Part shown: piece after piece, positions 12,035-20,342 of the stretch
How positions within the stretch are numbered: position 1 is the first letter of the stretch
Layout: each line of letters opens with the position of its first letter
IMG/VR virus record: IMGVR_UViG_3300028767_000098
Span: 1-20,850 of that record
DNA length: 20,850 nucleotides
Origin: a virus
Strand: one strand, 5' to 3'
The notes under the pieces: model-generated
What the model saw: the letters and a program-made list of their open reading frames with translations, nothing else
What the model was told of the DNA's origin: nothing
Database searches by the model: none
Position numbers and translations under genes: made by a program

Positions 12035-14572
12035 TTAAGAAATAATGTTGTTGATAAAATCTTTGTCATTTTGATAATACCGCGACTCATAATTAATAGC
12101 CTTTAATTCTGAAGTCATAACCCCCTTTGGTGATTTTTCAGTTAAAATAAAAGCAGTTTTCCTTGTATCATTATTTGGAGAAATAATAAAAGTTGTTTTT
12201 GCATAAAGATCAAAATCGAGTGCTAATGGCATACTAGGGGTTCTTAAAAGCAAAACTTTGTTAGAAAAAGCAGTTTTAACAATTGGAATATTGTCTACAG
12301 TTCCGTCACTGTATTGCAGAAATATAGTGTATTCAAGTTCACTTTGCAAGTCAACATTTTGCGACAATACCAGTTCTAAACCGTTTTGGCTGACAATTTC
12401 GCCTTCAAGACTTCCTAATTGTGTTCCATCAGATACCAAAATTCTATCATTAATAACACAAATATTAGCTTCCTGTAAAGCCTCAAACTCTACATTCAAG
12501 TTTTGATATTTCATTTTATTATACAAGCGTTTAGCGTTAAAATGCGCTTGCAGACTGTTTCTAACGCCAATAGACTCAAAACTTTTCGGGTTTACGGCGC
12601 TTCTATCTTCAGGAACATAAATTGAAACGATGGCATCGTCAACCGGATCAACATACTGATATTCAATTCCGTCATTATCGTTTACATTACCAAAACTAAT
12701 ATTTCGGCTTTCTGTTCCTGGAACTTTGTTTCTATGATTGAAAAGAATGGTTGTTTGTTCGGTTTCTTTCTCAAAAGAAAGCCTTATTTTGTTACCCCTT
12801 CTGTAGGCAAGTGAAAAAATAGAATTTGCAATTGTGGTTAAAATTTCTTCAAAAGAAAGGTTGACTGAATCAAAAGTATAACAAAATTCAGCCGCTTTAT
12901 CAGTTCCAAAATAACTAATAATTTCAGCAACAGTAGAATAAATGTTATCAAAATCCATTTCTGATAACTGACGATTACCGATTTTAGGATCTAAGCAGAT
13001 AAAAGAAATAATATCGTCAACTCTTTTTGTAGGATATAGAACAGTAGAAAAAGTTGAACCGCTAATCCTAGTGGGAACTTTGCGAGTAGCCAACATGTTT
13101 AATTTTCTGTTTGAAACAGACAAAGCGCCTTCAGTAGCTCTAGTTAGACTTTGAACTGTAGTAACATTCCCAAAATCCGTTTTATCCATAGGACAAACTG
13201 CATAAAAATCGCGCCATTTAACTTCATCTTGAACTTGGCCGGTTAAAATATAAGCGCCGGTCATCCGTTTGGCTTCTACAATGCAGCGACCTGTGAAGGT
13301 AGGAACGGCCTTTAAAGTGTTACCTAGCGCCATGTTGAAAGTCGAATCCCATAACAAAGTAGTAGTAAAAACTTCAGGTGCCCCGATAGGCGAACCGGAA
13401 GAATTAACAGGGGTTAAACGCAAAGAAATGTCAACCGGAAGCGGCTTTTTAGATGTGCCATCGTCAACATAAATTCCGTTCATTGAAACAAAATTGCACC
13501 AAATTTCTTCCATATCAACCCGGTCGCAAGTAAAAGGACCAGCCCAGGCCGCCTCATTGGAAAATAAAAGAACATTGCTAAAATTAAAATTTAAACCCAA
13601 ACCGATTAAAACTGTCCAATCTGCGTTAGAAGTAGGATTTGCTATAACAAGGTAATGCTGAGAAACTGAAGTTATTGTATAAATACCGTCAAAGTTATAT
13701 ACTTCAGTGTAAGAATGGTCAACAGGATCAAAAGTTCTATATATAGCGTTTGCTACTTTAACTGTTCCACCTGCGTTAAAAAATGCTCTAAAATCAATCC
13801 CAGTAGAAGGGGAAACCGAAATTCTACCAGTTGCTAAAAAGCTAGCTACAACAGCCTTAACTGAATACGTTGAATCCGGCCCTAAAATTTGCCCATTAAC
13901 CGATTCATATTTAATAAAAGTTTTGATTGCTTTGTTTATAACCGGTCCAATTGTTAATTCCGGAACACCAGAATTAGGCGAAGTAAATGGCCCGTAAATT
14001 TCAACTGAAGATGCATCAACCTCACTAATTAAAGTCGTATCTTCCTTAACGTCTTCAACCAAATAAGAGCCTTTGCCAATACACATATAAGAATGTTCGT
14101 ATTCAACATTATTATCAAAAAATTTATAATTTGCTGCAATTAAATCTGGAACGCTTCTAACTTGACCAAAAATATCAGCAATTCGCCCATTGACTCTAGC
14201 TTTATTTGATCTATCGCTTAATGAATTGTTAGCTGATTTATCATCAGAATTTCTAACAGCACCAAAAGGAATTTTCGGCTGATTTAATAAAGTAACTGCC
14301 AAAACAAGTAAAGCAATAATATAAGGAACATACGTCCATTGGGGATAAACAACCACATAAAACGGACCGGACATTTTACTAATTTCTTCAATTTCCTTAA
14401 TGCTAGATGGCGTTACGTCAGTTAAAGTCGAAACATTGCCATTATAAATTCTAGCATTTTCAGGCCAAATTTTAAAATATTCGATTAAAAAATCCAATAC
14501 ATTTTCAGATTCAAACTCAAGCCACGTTTCCGGTTCAAGTGAATTTTCAGCAATTATAATTTTTTTTAACAT
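12035..14572 (-). CDS. Tail tip protein, lambda gpJ/TipJ-like host specificity protein
   Basis: 845 residues. GTGAGG lies seven bases before the ATG, which overlaps the end of the peptidase gene by 26 bases. Near residues 80-98 there is a hydrophobic segment (YVPYIIALLVLAVTLL), a usual feature near the start of J-like tip proteins. It is followed by the NSLSDRSNKARVNGRIADIFGQVRSVPDLI region and IGKGSYLVEDVKE, both typical of the family. The rest is beta-rich with hub-domain character. It forms the central tip under the tape measure, contacts the cell envelope and determines adsorption. It is shorter than lambda gpJ (1132 residues), and the separate SGNH protein directly downstream may supply the receptor-binding part. 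Confidence 0.8.
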   Translation of the reverse strand: MLKKIIIAENSLEPETWLEFESENVLDFLIEYFKIWPENARIYNGNVSTLTDVTPSSIKEIEEISKMSGPFYVVVYPQWTYVPYIIALLVLAVTLLNQPKIPFGAVRNSDDKSANNSLSDRSNKARVNGRIADIFGQVRSVPDLIAANYKFFDNNVEYEHSYMCIGKGSYLVEDVKEDTTLISEVDASSVEIYGPFTSPNSGVPELTIGPVINKAIKTFIKYESVNGQILGPDSTYSVKAVVASFLATGRISVSPSTGIDFRAFFNAGGTVKVANAIYRTFDPVDHSYTEVYNFDGIYTITSVSQHYLVIANPTSNADWTVLIGLGLNFNFSNVLLFSNEAAWAGPFTCDRVDMEEIWCNFVSMNGIYVDDGTSKKPLPVDISLRLTPVNSSGSPIGAPEVFTTTLLWDSTFNMALGNTLKAVPTFTGRCIVEAKRMTGAYILTGQVQDEVKWRDFYAVCPMDKTDFGNVTTVQSLTRATEGALSVSNRKLNMLATRKVPTRISGSTFSTVLYPTKRVDDIISFICLDPKIGNRQLSEMDFDNIYSTVAEIISYFGTDKAAEFCYTFDSVNLSFEEILTTIANSIFSLAYRRGNKIRLSFEKETEQTTILFNHRNKVPGTESRNISFGNVNDNDGIEYQYVDPVDDAIVSIYVPEDRSAVNPKSFESIGVRNSLQAHFNAKRLYNKMKYQNLNVEFEALQEANICVINDRILVSDGTQLGSLEGEIVSQNGLELVLSQNVDLQSELEYTIFLQYSDGTVDNIPIVKTAFSNKVLLLRTPSMPLALDFDLYAKTTFIISPNNDTRKTAFILTEKSPKGVMTSELKAINYESRYYQNDKDFINNIIS

Positions 14573-14918
14573 TATAAAACCTCACATTGCGAAAACCAAT
14601 CATTACCGTTTCAAGATACGTCCATTCTACCCCATTTTGAGCCAAGTGCAGAATTTTGCCATCAAGCCATATGCCCACATGGGAAGCGCCCTGGTTGGCT
14701 TGAAACAGGGCCAAGCAAGGGCTAACCGGCGCTAGGATGCGTTCAAACTGGCCTAGCCTGTGGGCATCCATCACCCGTAGACTTCGGCCTGTCTTAGCCC
14801 ATGTTAAAGCCTCTGAAATGTCTTGATTATTTAATTCTTTCCATACTTCACAAACAAAATGCGCGCAATTATATTTGGCATCGTTATAAACTCTATCAAA
14901 AAATCTATCAAGATTCAT
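14547..14918 (-). CDS. NlpC/P60-type tail-tip cysteine peptidase
   Basis: 123 residues. The catalytic Cys is in KYNCAHFVCEVW (C18), the His in ASHVGIWLDGKIL (H80), and a third polar residue is probably H91 in ILHL. This is the usual NlpC/P60 order in a minimal-size domain. In lambda-like tails this gene (gpK counterpart) lies between the DUF1833-type/gpL position and the J protein; the enzyme opens peptidoglycan during DNA entry. The start overlaps the preceding stop (ATGA). The middle of the gene (about 14640-14790) is strikingly GC-rich compared with either end and contains two inverted copies of TGCCCACA enclosing foldable sequence. Confidence 0.78.
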   Translation of the reverse strand: MNLDRFFDRVYNDAKYNCAHFVCEVWKELNNQDISEALTWAKTGRSLRVMDAHRLGQFERILAPVSPCLALFQANQGASHVGIWLDGKILHLAQNGVEWTYLETVMIGFRNVRFYNVKKNYNC

Positions 14919-15415
14919 AACAAGCCGCGCAGCATTGGGAACCGTTCAAGGCTGAATATTTCACCTGTTTTGGAAATATTCAAACTAGGCGCTTTTACTT
15001 CAAAAACGGAACCTTCCCTAGTAAAAGTAAAGTTCTTAATTTCTAGAACCAAAGGACCATAAAGAACATTATCTAAATCGCTGCTTTTGAATGTTCTAAA
15101 TTTAACAACGGGTTTGATAGAAAATCCATCGGCAATTTCAACCAAACCTAATTCTTTGGGTATAATTTCGCCCAAATCGCCCAATTGAATTTTGATGATT
15201 TGATCTAAATTATCCTGTTCGTTAGCAAGCGAAATTTTCAAAGGTGCATATTCAAAGAAATAATTCAAACTGTCTTCAAGTTTAACCGTAACGCCTTCAA
15301 CGGCATTTCTAACAAGTCTGTATGTTTTACTGAAATTAGGGTGAAATATTTCAATCAATTCAAACTGAATAACCGAAGCCTTACAGTTTAGGAAAAATTC
15401 GCTATATTGACTCAT
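14915..15415 (-). CDS. DUF1833-like minor tail protein
   Basis: 166 residues. The pattern matches my memory of the DUF1833 family: IEIFHPNFSKTYRLVRNAVEG near the start, FEYAPLKI, an acidic DNLDQIIKIQLGDLGEIIPKE segment, then VLYGPLVLEI and a C-terminal SKTGEIFSLERFPMLRGLL. The family occurs between the distal tail protein and the NlpC peptidase in lambda-type tails and probably helps form the tip complex. It overlaps the genes on both sides by four bases (ATGA), so translation is chained. There are no membrane segments or catalytic motifs. Confidence 0.75.
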   Translation of the reverse strand: MSQYSEFFLNCKASVIQFELIEIFHPNFSKTYRLVRNAVEGVTVKLEDSLNYFFEYAPLKISLANEQDNLDQIIKIQLGDLGEIIPKELGLVEIADGFSIKPVVKFRTFKSSDLDNVLYGPLVLEIKNFTFTREGSVFEVKAPSLNISKTGEIFSLERFPMLRGLL

Positions 15416-15936
15416 GCTAAATCCGCAGGTATTTGAACATTCATTAAGTTATCAAATTTATCTATGCTTTTGATTGAAAAATCGCCGAAGGCTGCATAAA
15501 CGTCAGCTTGATTATTTTTTTCAACGTCATATTGATAATTTTTTGCAGCCGGATTGTTAGCCAAAGCCGTAGTGATAGGATGAACTTCTAAAGTAGCACC
15601 TACAACAAAACATTTACCCTGTTGACTTTTTAAACCACTTGTTCCGGGAATAAAATGGCAACGATGCTCAGTTAAAGTTTCTCCATCATCCACATATAAA
15701 TCCATTAAAAAAGGATCACAACCCCTAGTAATTAAGGTATTGTAAAAGATACGATAGAAAGAATATTCTTCACTGTTTAATGTCCATTGCACATTCATTC
15801 TAAAATCAGAATTTAAAATATCACGCCTAAACCTAGACTGACCACCTTCCAATTGAACCATTAAAATTTCAGTTGGATCAGTAAAAGTATAGCCGGATTG
15901 ATCAGGAGGAATTGGAAATTTTTTCAATGGTTCCAT
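15412..15936 (-). CDS. Minor (distal) tail protein
   Basis: 174 residues. It begins MEPLKKFPIPPDQSGYTFTD and has VQLEGGQSRFRRDILNSDFRMNVQW, then EEYSFYRIFYNTLITRGCDPFLMDLYVDDG and a final strand region. This matches proteins that follow the tape measure in many siphoviruses and are called minor or distal tail proteins, joining tube to tip. AGAAGGCGG, overlapping the tape-measure stop, serves as ribosome binding site. The role rests on gene order and overall pattern rather than on an active-site motif. Confidence 0.65.
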   Translation of the reverse strand: MEPLKKFPIPPDQSGYTFTDPTEILMVQLEGGQSRFRRDILNSDFRMNVQWTLNSEEYSFYRIFYNTLITRGCDPFLMDLYVDDGETLTEHRCHFIPGTSGLKSQQGKCFVVGATLEVHPITTALANNPAAKNYQYDVEKNNQADVYAAFGDFSIKSIDKFDNLMNVQIPADLA

Positions 15937-15938
15937 TT

Positions 15939-18900
15939 TTACCGCCTTCTAACAATGTTTGTACTTTGGCTTAATGATTTTGAAGTTTTGGAATTAGGAT
16001 TGCCGATTTCAGAAGCTACCAGACTTGGAACCCTCTTTTCAATGGCTTGTTCGGCTTCATCCTTTGCAATGATTCTATAACGGTTTTCGTCAATCTGTTC
16101 AACTGCAAAAGTTTTAGAAGTTCCGTAGTTTTCGATTTTGATCGAAACAGAATTGCCCACAGAAGCGCCACGGTTCATAGCTTCCAGCATAGGCCGATTC
16201 CGGGCCGTGGCTGGGGCTGAGACGACGAATTCACGCCCATGGACCACTCCAGCCACTTGTGAGGTTCCCCCATCACCTGTATAGCCTCCAGCCTCATACC
16301 CTGGCATCTTGGTTGACATAATGGAAGCGATGTTTGCAGCCATGGCCACGCCAGCGGCAATCGCCAAAGCCGTTCCAACAATCGGCCCCAGCTTTTGCGC
16401 TTCACTGATAGCCAAAAATCCGTTAACGGTAGCTTGAGCAACAGCAGCCGCTTTACCGATTTCAAAAAGTTCCCTGTTTTTGGAATTTTGCAATGAGGAC
16501 ATATTGCCGAAAAATTGGTCAGCCTGTTGAAACTGTTTTTCGTGTTCCTTGATCCAAGCAACAGATTTAGCTTGTTCATATTGCTTTGTAGTGATTACGT
16601 TAGTTTTGGCTAAAGTTTCCAAATGCTTATAAAACAAATCCCATTTCTTAGTTTCGGCATCTAAGGCAATTTGGGTTCCATCAAACATATCCCCAAACAT
16701 AGTCATAAGGCCGGCAGATTTGTCAGCACCTTTTAAAATCTCATTATTCAAAGCTTGCAATTTGGTATTAAAATCAACAACAGCGCCACCAGTAGCAGCA
16801 TAAATATTATTTTGTTCCTGATTCAAAGCGTTCTTTTTAATTAAGTTATCAATCTCCATCTTGTATAAAAGAATCTGCACTTCATCCAACGGAATGCCCT
16901 GATTGTAGGCATCATTTTTCAATTGCATAAGCCGGGTTTGCGCTTCCTGTTCTCTGCCGACATAATTGAGTAAAGTGCTTTCGTCGCTCAACTGTTTGTT
17001 ATATTGGAACAAAGGTTCCGTTAAGTTAATCATAGCAATACGAGCAAGATTAATTTGCTTGGTTGCTTCTTCTTCACTGATCTTTTTCTTATCAAGTAAT
17101 TGAGTAGTTGCGGCAATGGTGTTTAAATAATCCCGCATTGGAGCAATGGAAGATTCAAAAATTCTATCCCGTTCTCCAGAAACTTTCTTTTCAGTTTCAA
17201 TAGCGGTAATTTTATTTAAAATAGAATCATGTTCCTGTTTGCTTAATTTAATAGAAGCAGAATTTTTACCGTTCTTTTTATCAGCTAATTGAATTTCAAT
17301 TTCGGTCATTTTGTTATAAATTGACCGGCTAGGCTCTAAAATTTGAAGTGAATTTTGTTCTTTGTTTAATTCGTCATTGATTTTCTTAAGTTTCATTGCG
17401 CGACTTTCGGCCAAAGGATCAACCGGCGGTTTTGAAGTGTCATCGCTTGCTTGGCGTAAATAGCTTTTGCCATGGGAAACCAAAGGCTTAGTAGGCTCAT
17501 TTTTCTTTGCTTCCAATTCAGCAAGCTTAATTTTCGCTTGTTCTAAGCCTTCTAAAAATTTATCCGTAGCGCCTTTTGCGCCTAGCGCATTCTTTCCCCA
17601 AACTGTAAAAAAGTTATCATCGGAAGCCAAGTTTGCAGTTTTACCAACTAGCGTAGCAATCCCGCCAGCCAATTCCCTAATAATGTCTGAAGCCATTGCA
17701 GCGGTAAAACCCAAACCTCTAATCAAATGTTCAAGCGCATTTAAAGAGTCTTTGGTCTTATCTTTACTTCCATCTAATAAAAATATACTGTTTGCTAAAT
17801 CACCAATAGCCGTAGCAGTAACAATGGTTGTTTCGCCAAGACTAAAAATTTCATATTTATTATTTTTAATAGAGTCTGCAATATTAATAAGCTTAGCAGC
17901 AAACCCGGAAAAACTTCCAGTTGTTTTTTCAAATTCTCCTGCCAATTGAATTAAATCATTTTTTAGAATAACAACAGCCTGATTAACTGTAGCCGTTGAC
18001 CTTGCAAATTTATCATCAATTTTCATATTGGTGAAAGCGTCAAGCATAACCTTTCCGGTTAACTTGCCTTGCTTGGAAAGGTTCATTAATTCGCCTTTAG
18101 GAACCCCTAAAGAGTCAGCTAACGCTTGCATCAAGATTGGAGCATTCCGCATTAAGGTTCGGAATTCATCGGCCTGTAAGTTGTTTCTGTTGAAAGCCTG
18201 GGATAACTGAAGCAAACTTTGCGCGGCTTCAATGGTGTTAGCGCCACCTAAAGTTAAAGACTTGCTGATATTTTCAGTCATCTTTAAAGTCTGTTCCTGC
18301 GAGGCACCTAGCGGCTTCAACGCCATATCGTAACGCTGAAAAGCCGTTGCCAAATCTTCAACTGGAACCCTAGCGCGTCTTGCGGATTCAAACAGCCTGT
18401 TAGTTAATTCTTCCGTTTGCAATTCGCTATCAGAAACAACCTTTAATTTATTCTGAAGTTCTAAATACGAGTTACCTAAACCCATAATAGCTTTTGTTCC
18501 AACAGCAGCAACGCCAGCAACCATAGCCAACATCATAAAATGGCGCAAAGAACTAAAACCCAACTGATTTCCATGTTCGGTAGTTTTATTTACTTCATTT
18601 TGTGCACCTTTTAATTTTAAAGCAGACATAGCAGCTTTATCGCTTGCAATTGAAACATTTTTCAAACTAATTGCCGTTTGATTTTGCGCTTGAATAACCT
18701 TTTCATTGCTGATTAAAACATTGTTATTAGCAACCTTCAAAGCTTCGGTAGCGATTGCAGCGTTAATGGTTGCAATTTCTAAATTCGTTGCTGACAAAGT
18801 GGCTTCATTTTGTCCAACGGCTAAAGCTTCGGATTCAATAGCGCCTTGCCGCATTGAGTTACCAAGCGCCTCAATAGCAGCCAGGGCTGACATTTGGGCC

Positions 18901-19109
18901 GCTGTAAGGCTTTCAGTAGCGGCAGACACACCGGCAAGATTAGCCTGAAGGCCGGCAATACCACTAGCCGAAAGGGCATTCAAATTGGCCTGTAAAGTAG
19001 CAATAGCTAAATCAGCGCCAATTGCAGCCGCAGAAATACCATCTAACTTTTCAGCAATGGTAGCACTAATTTTATCTTGAATTTCAATAACAATCATTTC
19101 ATCAGACAT
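15939..19109 (-). CDS. Tail tape measure protein
   Basis: 1056 residues from the ATG at 19109, chosen over a GTG two codons earlier because GGGGTG then lies at the right distance. The Ala-rich, helical N-terminus (about 1-190) has coiled-coil character. A hydrophobic stretch follows (RHFMMLAMVAGVAAVGTKAI, near residue 200), then the characteristic tape-measure core with ELQNKLKVVSDSELQTEELT and DEFRTLMRNAPILMQALADS. Near the C-terminus a second hydrophobic helix (VGTALAIAAGVAMAA) is followed by GYEAGGYTGDGG and HGREFVVSAPATARNRPML. The protein sets tail length and may be ejected into the periplasm. With the usual 0.15 nm per residue the tail would be roughly 160 nm. The region 16150-16400 is GC-rich. 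Confidence 0.9.
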   Translation of the reverse strand: MSDEMIVIEIQDKISATIAEKLDGISAAAIGADLAIATLQANLNALSASGIAGLQANLAGVSAATESLTAAQMSALAAIEALGNSMRQGAIESEALAVGQNEATLSATNLEIATINAAIATEALKVANNNVLISNEKVIQAQNQTAISLKNVSIASDKAAMSALKLKGAQNEVNKTTEHGNQLGFSSLRHFMMLAMVAGVAAVGTKAIMGLGNSYLELQNKLKVVSDSELQTEELTNRLFESARRARVPVEDLATAFQRYDMALKPLGASQEQTLKMTENISKSLTLGGANTIEAAQSLLQLSQAFNRNNLQADEFRTLMRNAPILMQALADSLGVPKGELMNLSKQGKLTGKVMLDAFTNMKIDDKFARSTATVNQAVVILKNDLIQLAGEFEKTTGSFSGFAAKLINIADSIKNNKYEIFSLGETTIVTATAIGDLANSIFLLDGSKDKTKDSLNALEHLIRGLGFTAAMASDIIRELAGGIATLVGKTANLASDDNFFTVWGKNALGAKGATDKFLEGLEQAKIKLAELEAKKNEPTKPLVSHGKSYLRQASDDTSKPPVDPLAESRAMKLKKINDELNKEQNSLQILEPSRSIYNKMTEIEIQLADKKNGKNSASIKLSKQEHDSILNKITAIETEKKVSGERDRIFESSIAPMRDYLNTIAATTQLLDKKKISEEEATKQINLARIAMINLTEPLFQYNKQLSDESTLLNYVGREQEAQTRLMQLKNDAYNQGIPLDEVQILLYKMEIDNLIKKNALNQEQNNIYAATGGAVVDFNTKLQALNNEILKGADKSAGLMTMFGDMFDGTQIALDAETKKWDLFYKHLETLAKTNVITTKQYEQAKSVAWIKEHEKQFQQADQFFGNMSSLQNSKNRELFEIGKAAAVAQATVNGFLAISEAQKLGPIVGTALAIAAGVAMAANIASIMSTKMPGYEAGGYTGDGGTSQVAGVVHGREFVVSAPATARNRPMLEAMNRGASVGNSVSIKIENYGTSKTFAVEQIDENRYRIIAKDEAEQAIEKRVPSLVASEIGNPNSKTSKSLSQSTNIVRRR

Positions 19110-19111
19110 AT

Positions 19112-19546
19112 TCACCCCAACTTCATTTTAAACTTTTTAACTTCAACTCTGCCCACAATAACAGCCCGTTCGACAAATCCCGCAGGTTGCTGTTGTGAAG
19201 ATCCATTATTCAATTCTCTAATATAAGGCGCGGTGTTTACTAAAAATATAGACTGGCCAACAATTTTATTTTTTAAAACATTATTCATATCAACTACGGT
19301 TGCTTTTGCGCTAGGCCCATAGGTTGAACCTTTGTGGCCAAGGAAAAACGGCAAACGCATTGAAACATTGGGGTTTTCTAATGAGATTTGCCAGTTTGAA
19401 ATAGCGTTGGAAGTGTCTACAGGGGTAACATACGCCAAATTGCGCCCTGTGGCCATAGCAACCCCAACAGCACACCGGCTACCCTCAGAAGCCAGGATAG
19501 CCGGTAGCGCCTTCATTCTGTTTGCTAGGTCAATCAGGGTTCCCAT
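19112..19546 (-). CDS. HK97 gp10-like tail completion/terminator protein
   Basis: 144 residues from the ATG at 19546, chosen over an upstream ATG at 19594 because AAGGGG lies seven bases before it. Features of the gp10 family are a starting helix LIDLANRMKALPAILASEG, YVTPVDTSNAISNWQ (the 'TPvdtG.A..nW' segment), and NTAPYIRELNNGSSQQQPAGFVERA near the end, where 'Y...L..GsS.Q.p.Gfv' is typical. Such proteins cap the tail tube or join it to the head. It overlaps the stop of the GT-type frame by 17 bases. It lies between the chaperones and the tape measure, rather than before the tail tube gene as is more common. Confidence 0.65.
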   Translation of the reverse strand: MGTLIDLANRMKALPAILASEGSRCAVGVAMATGRNLAYVTPVDTSNAISNWQISLENPNVSMRLPFFLGHKGSTYGPSAKATVVDMNNVLKNKIVGQSIFLVNTAPYIRELNNGSSQQQPAGFVERAVIVGRVEVKKFKMKLG

Positions 19547-19847
19547 GGCTGTTCCCCTTGTGCTGATTTGACCATTTAGTATAGCATTCGTCAAGCCTTG
19601 TTATGAATATATTTAATGCTTCTGTTTGGTAACTATCAAATTGGAACCTGTCAGCATAGTGCATTTTTACAGACCATGGAACATAGCCCACTTGATTACG
19701 GTCATTTTGCAATTGCCAAAAGGCTTCATAGTAAAGAGTTAAGCCGGTTCCCAATATTGGTTTGTTTAAAATTCTATCAGGAACCGGCTGACCCATTTGT
19801 TTAGCTTGTCTTGTGAGGTTCTTTTCCCGATTCGGGGGCATTTCCAA
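19530..19847 (-). CDS. Tail assembly chaperone, T-type part reached by -1 frameshift
   Basis: 105 residues in the -1 frame relative to the preceding chaperone. A stand-alone start would be a TTG or the ATG two codons later, neither with a convincing ribosome binding site at the right distance (GAGG at 19862-19865 is far off). The frame is open right back to the slippery sequence A AAA AAC at 19871-19877, so a -1 shift adds eight residues plus this frame to the G-type protein and gives a fusion of about 252 residues. It contains TLYYEAFWQLQNDRNQVGYVPWSVKMHYADRF-like spacing (segment starts near residue 37), as in second-half tail chaperones, which bind the tape measure. Function by analogy to lambda gpGT. 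Confidence 0.72.
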   Translation of the reverse strand: MEMPPNREKNLTRQAKQMGQPVPDRILNKPILGTGLTLYYEAFWQLQNDRNQVGYVPWSVKMHYADRFQFDSYQTEALNIFITRLDECYTKWSNQHKGNSHGNPD

Positions 19848-19867
19848 ATCGTATAAAAGAACCTCAA

Positions 19868-20287
19868 TTAGTTTTTTTCATCGGCCTTGAGATTGGCTTC
19901 AAGAAAATTGTCTTTATCGGAAGCCTTAATATTCAAAGTGCTAAACAATTCGGGAAGTTCGCTGAAAAAGGAAATAGCATTATCATAGGAATAAGGAATA
20001 GTTTTACCGTCCATACCCTGAATATTTTCCCAACCCTTAAGATTAGCAGTTACGAAAATATCAATATTAAGCTTGCTTGCATCGGCTTCAGAAAGCAGAC
20101 CTTCATCAATTTCTTTCTTGAAAGGCCGGGTTTTGGCTTCAAAAGTCTTAAGCCAAAGGGGATTAGACCGGCCAGCCCTGGCAATAATGAAAGCCGGAAT
20201 AGAGCCATCATCGTTAGCCTTAAACTTGATCTTAATTCCGTTTTCTTCACAATTCTTATTAGTTTTGAACTGGGAATAAATAGACAT
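19868..20287 (-). CDS. Tail assembly chaperone, G-type
   Basis: 139 residues. It lies directly after the tail tube gene, as the G-type chaperone does in lambda-like tails. The sequence has an N-terminal KFKANDDGSIPAFIIAR segment, KTRPFKKEIDEG, and a C-terminal helix ending with SDKDNFLEANLKADEKN. The last codons GAA AAA AAC contain the frameshift heptamer, so a fraction of ribosomes should continue into the next frame. The ribosome binding site AAAAGGA is somewhat far from the ATG (about 10 bases). A terminator stands between it and the tail tube gene, which would lower chaperone expression relative to the structural protein. It acts in the cytoplasm by coating the tape measure during assembly and is absent from virions in known systems. 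Confidence 0.72.
   Translation of the reverse strand: MSIYSQFKTNKNCEENGIKIKFKANDDGSIPAFIIARAGRSNPLWLKTFEAKTRPFKKEIDEGLLSEADASKLNIDIFVTANLKGWENIQGMDGKTIPYSYDNAISFFSELPELFSTLNIKASDKDNFLEANLKADEKN
19871..19877 (-). other. Programmed -1 frameshift site A AAA AAC
   Basis: On the minus strand the codons GAA AAA AAC TAA place the heptamer A AAA AAC exactly in the X XXY YYZ phase, one codon before the stop. After a -1 slip the frame continues CTA ATT GAG GTT and joins the 105-codon frame without a stop. CAAGG about eight bases upstream could act as a stimulatory Shine-Dalgarno-like element. Confidence 0.88.
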
Positions 20288-20301
20288 TGGGTCTAATCCT
20301 T

Positions 20302-20332
20302 TTAAAAACCCCTAGGACCATTCCCAGGGGTT
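20302..20332 (-). terminator. Rho-independent terminator after the tail tube gene
   Basis: On the minus strand AACCCCTGGGA and TCCTAGGGGTT form an 11-bp stem with one G-T pair and a four-base loop, followed by TTTTTAAA. It lies 11 bases beyond the tail tube stop and 15 bases before the chaperone ATG, so it separates abundant tube mRNA from downstream tail genes, with partial read-through needed. Confidence 0.85.
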
Positions 20333-20342
20333 GATAGAGCAA

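Noticed and set aside
14547-14585. Poly-A run as a frameshift site joining the NlpC and J genes
   Set aside because: The J gene has its own GTGAGG ribosome binding site and ATG, and both proteins have complete, separate domains. Fusion would need a +1 or -2 shift.
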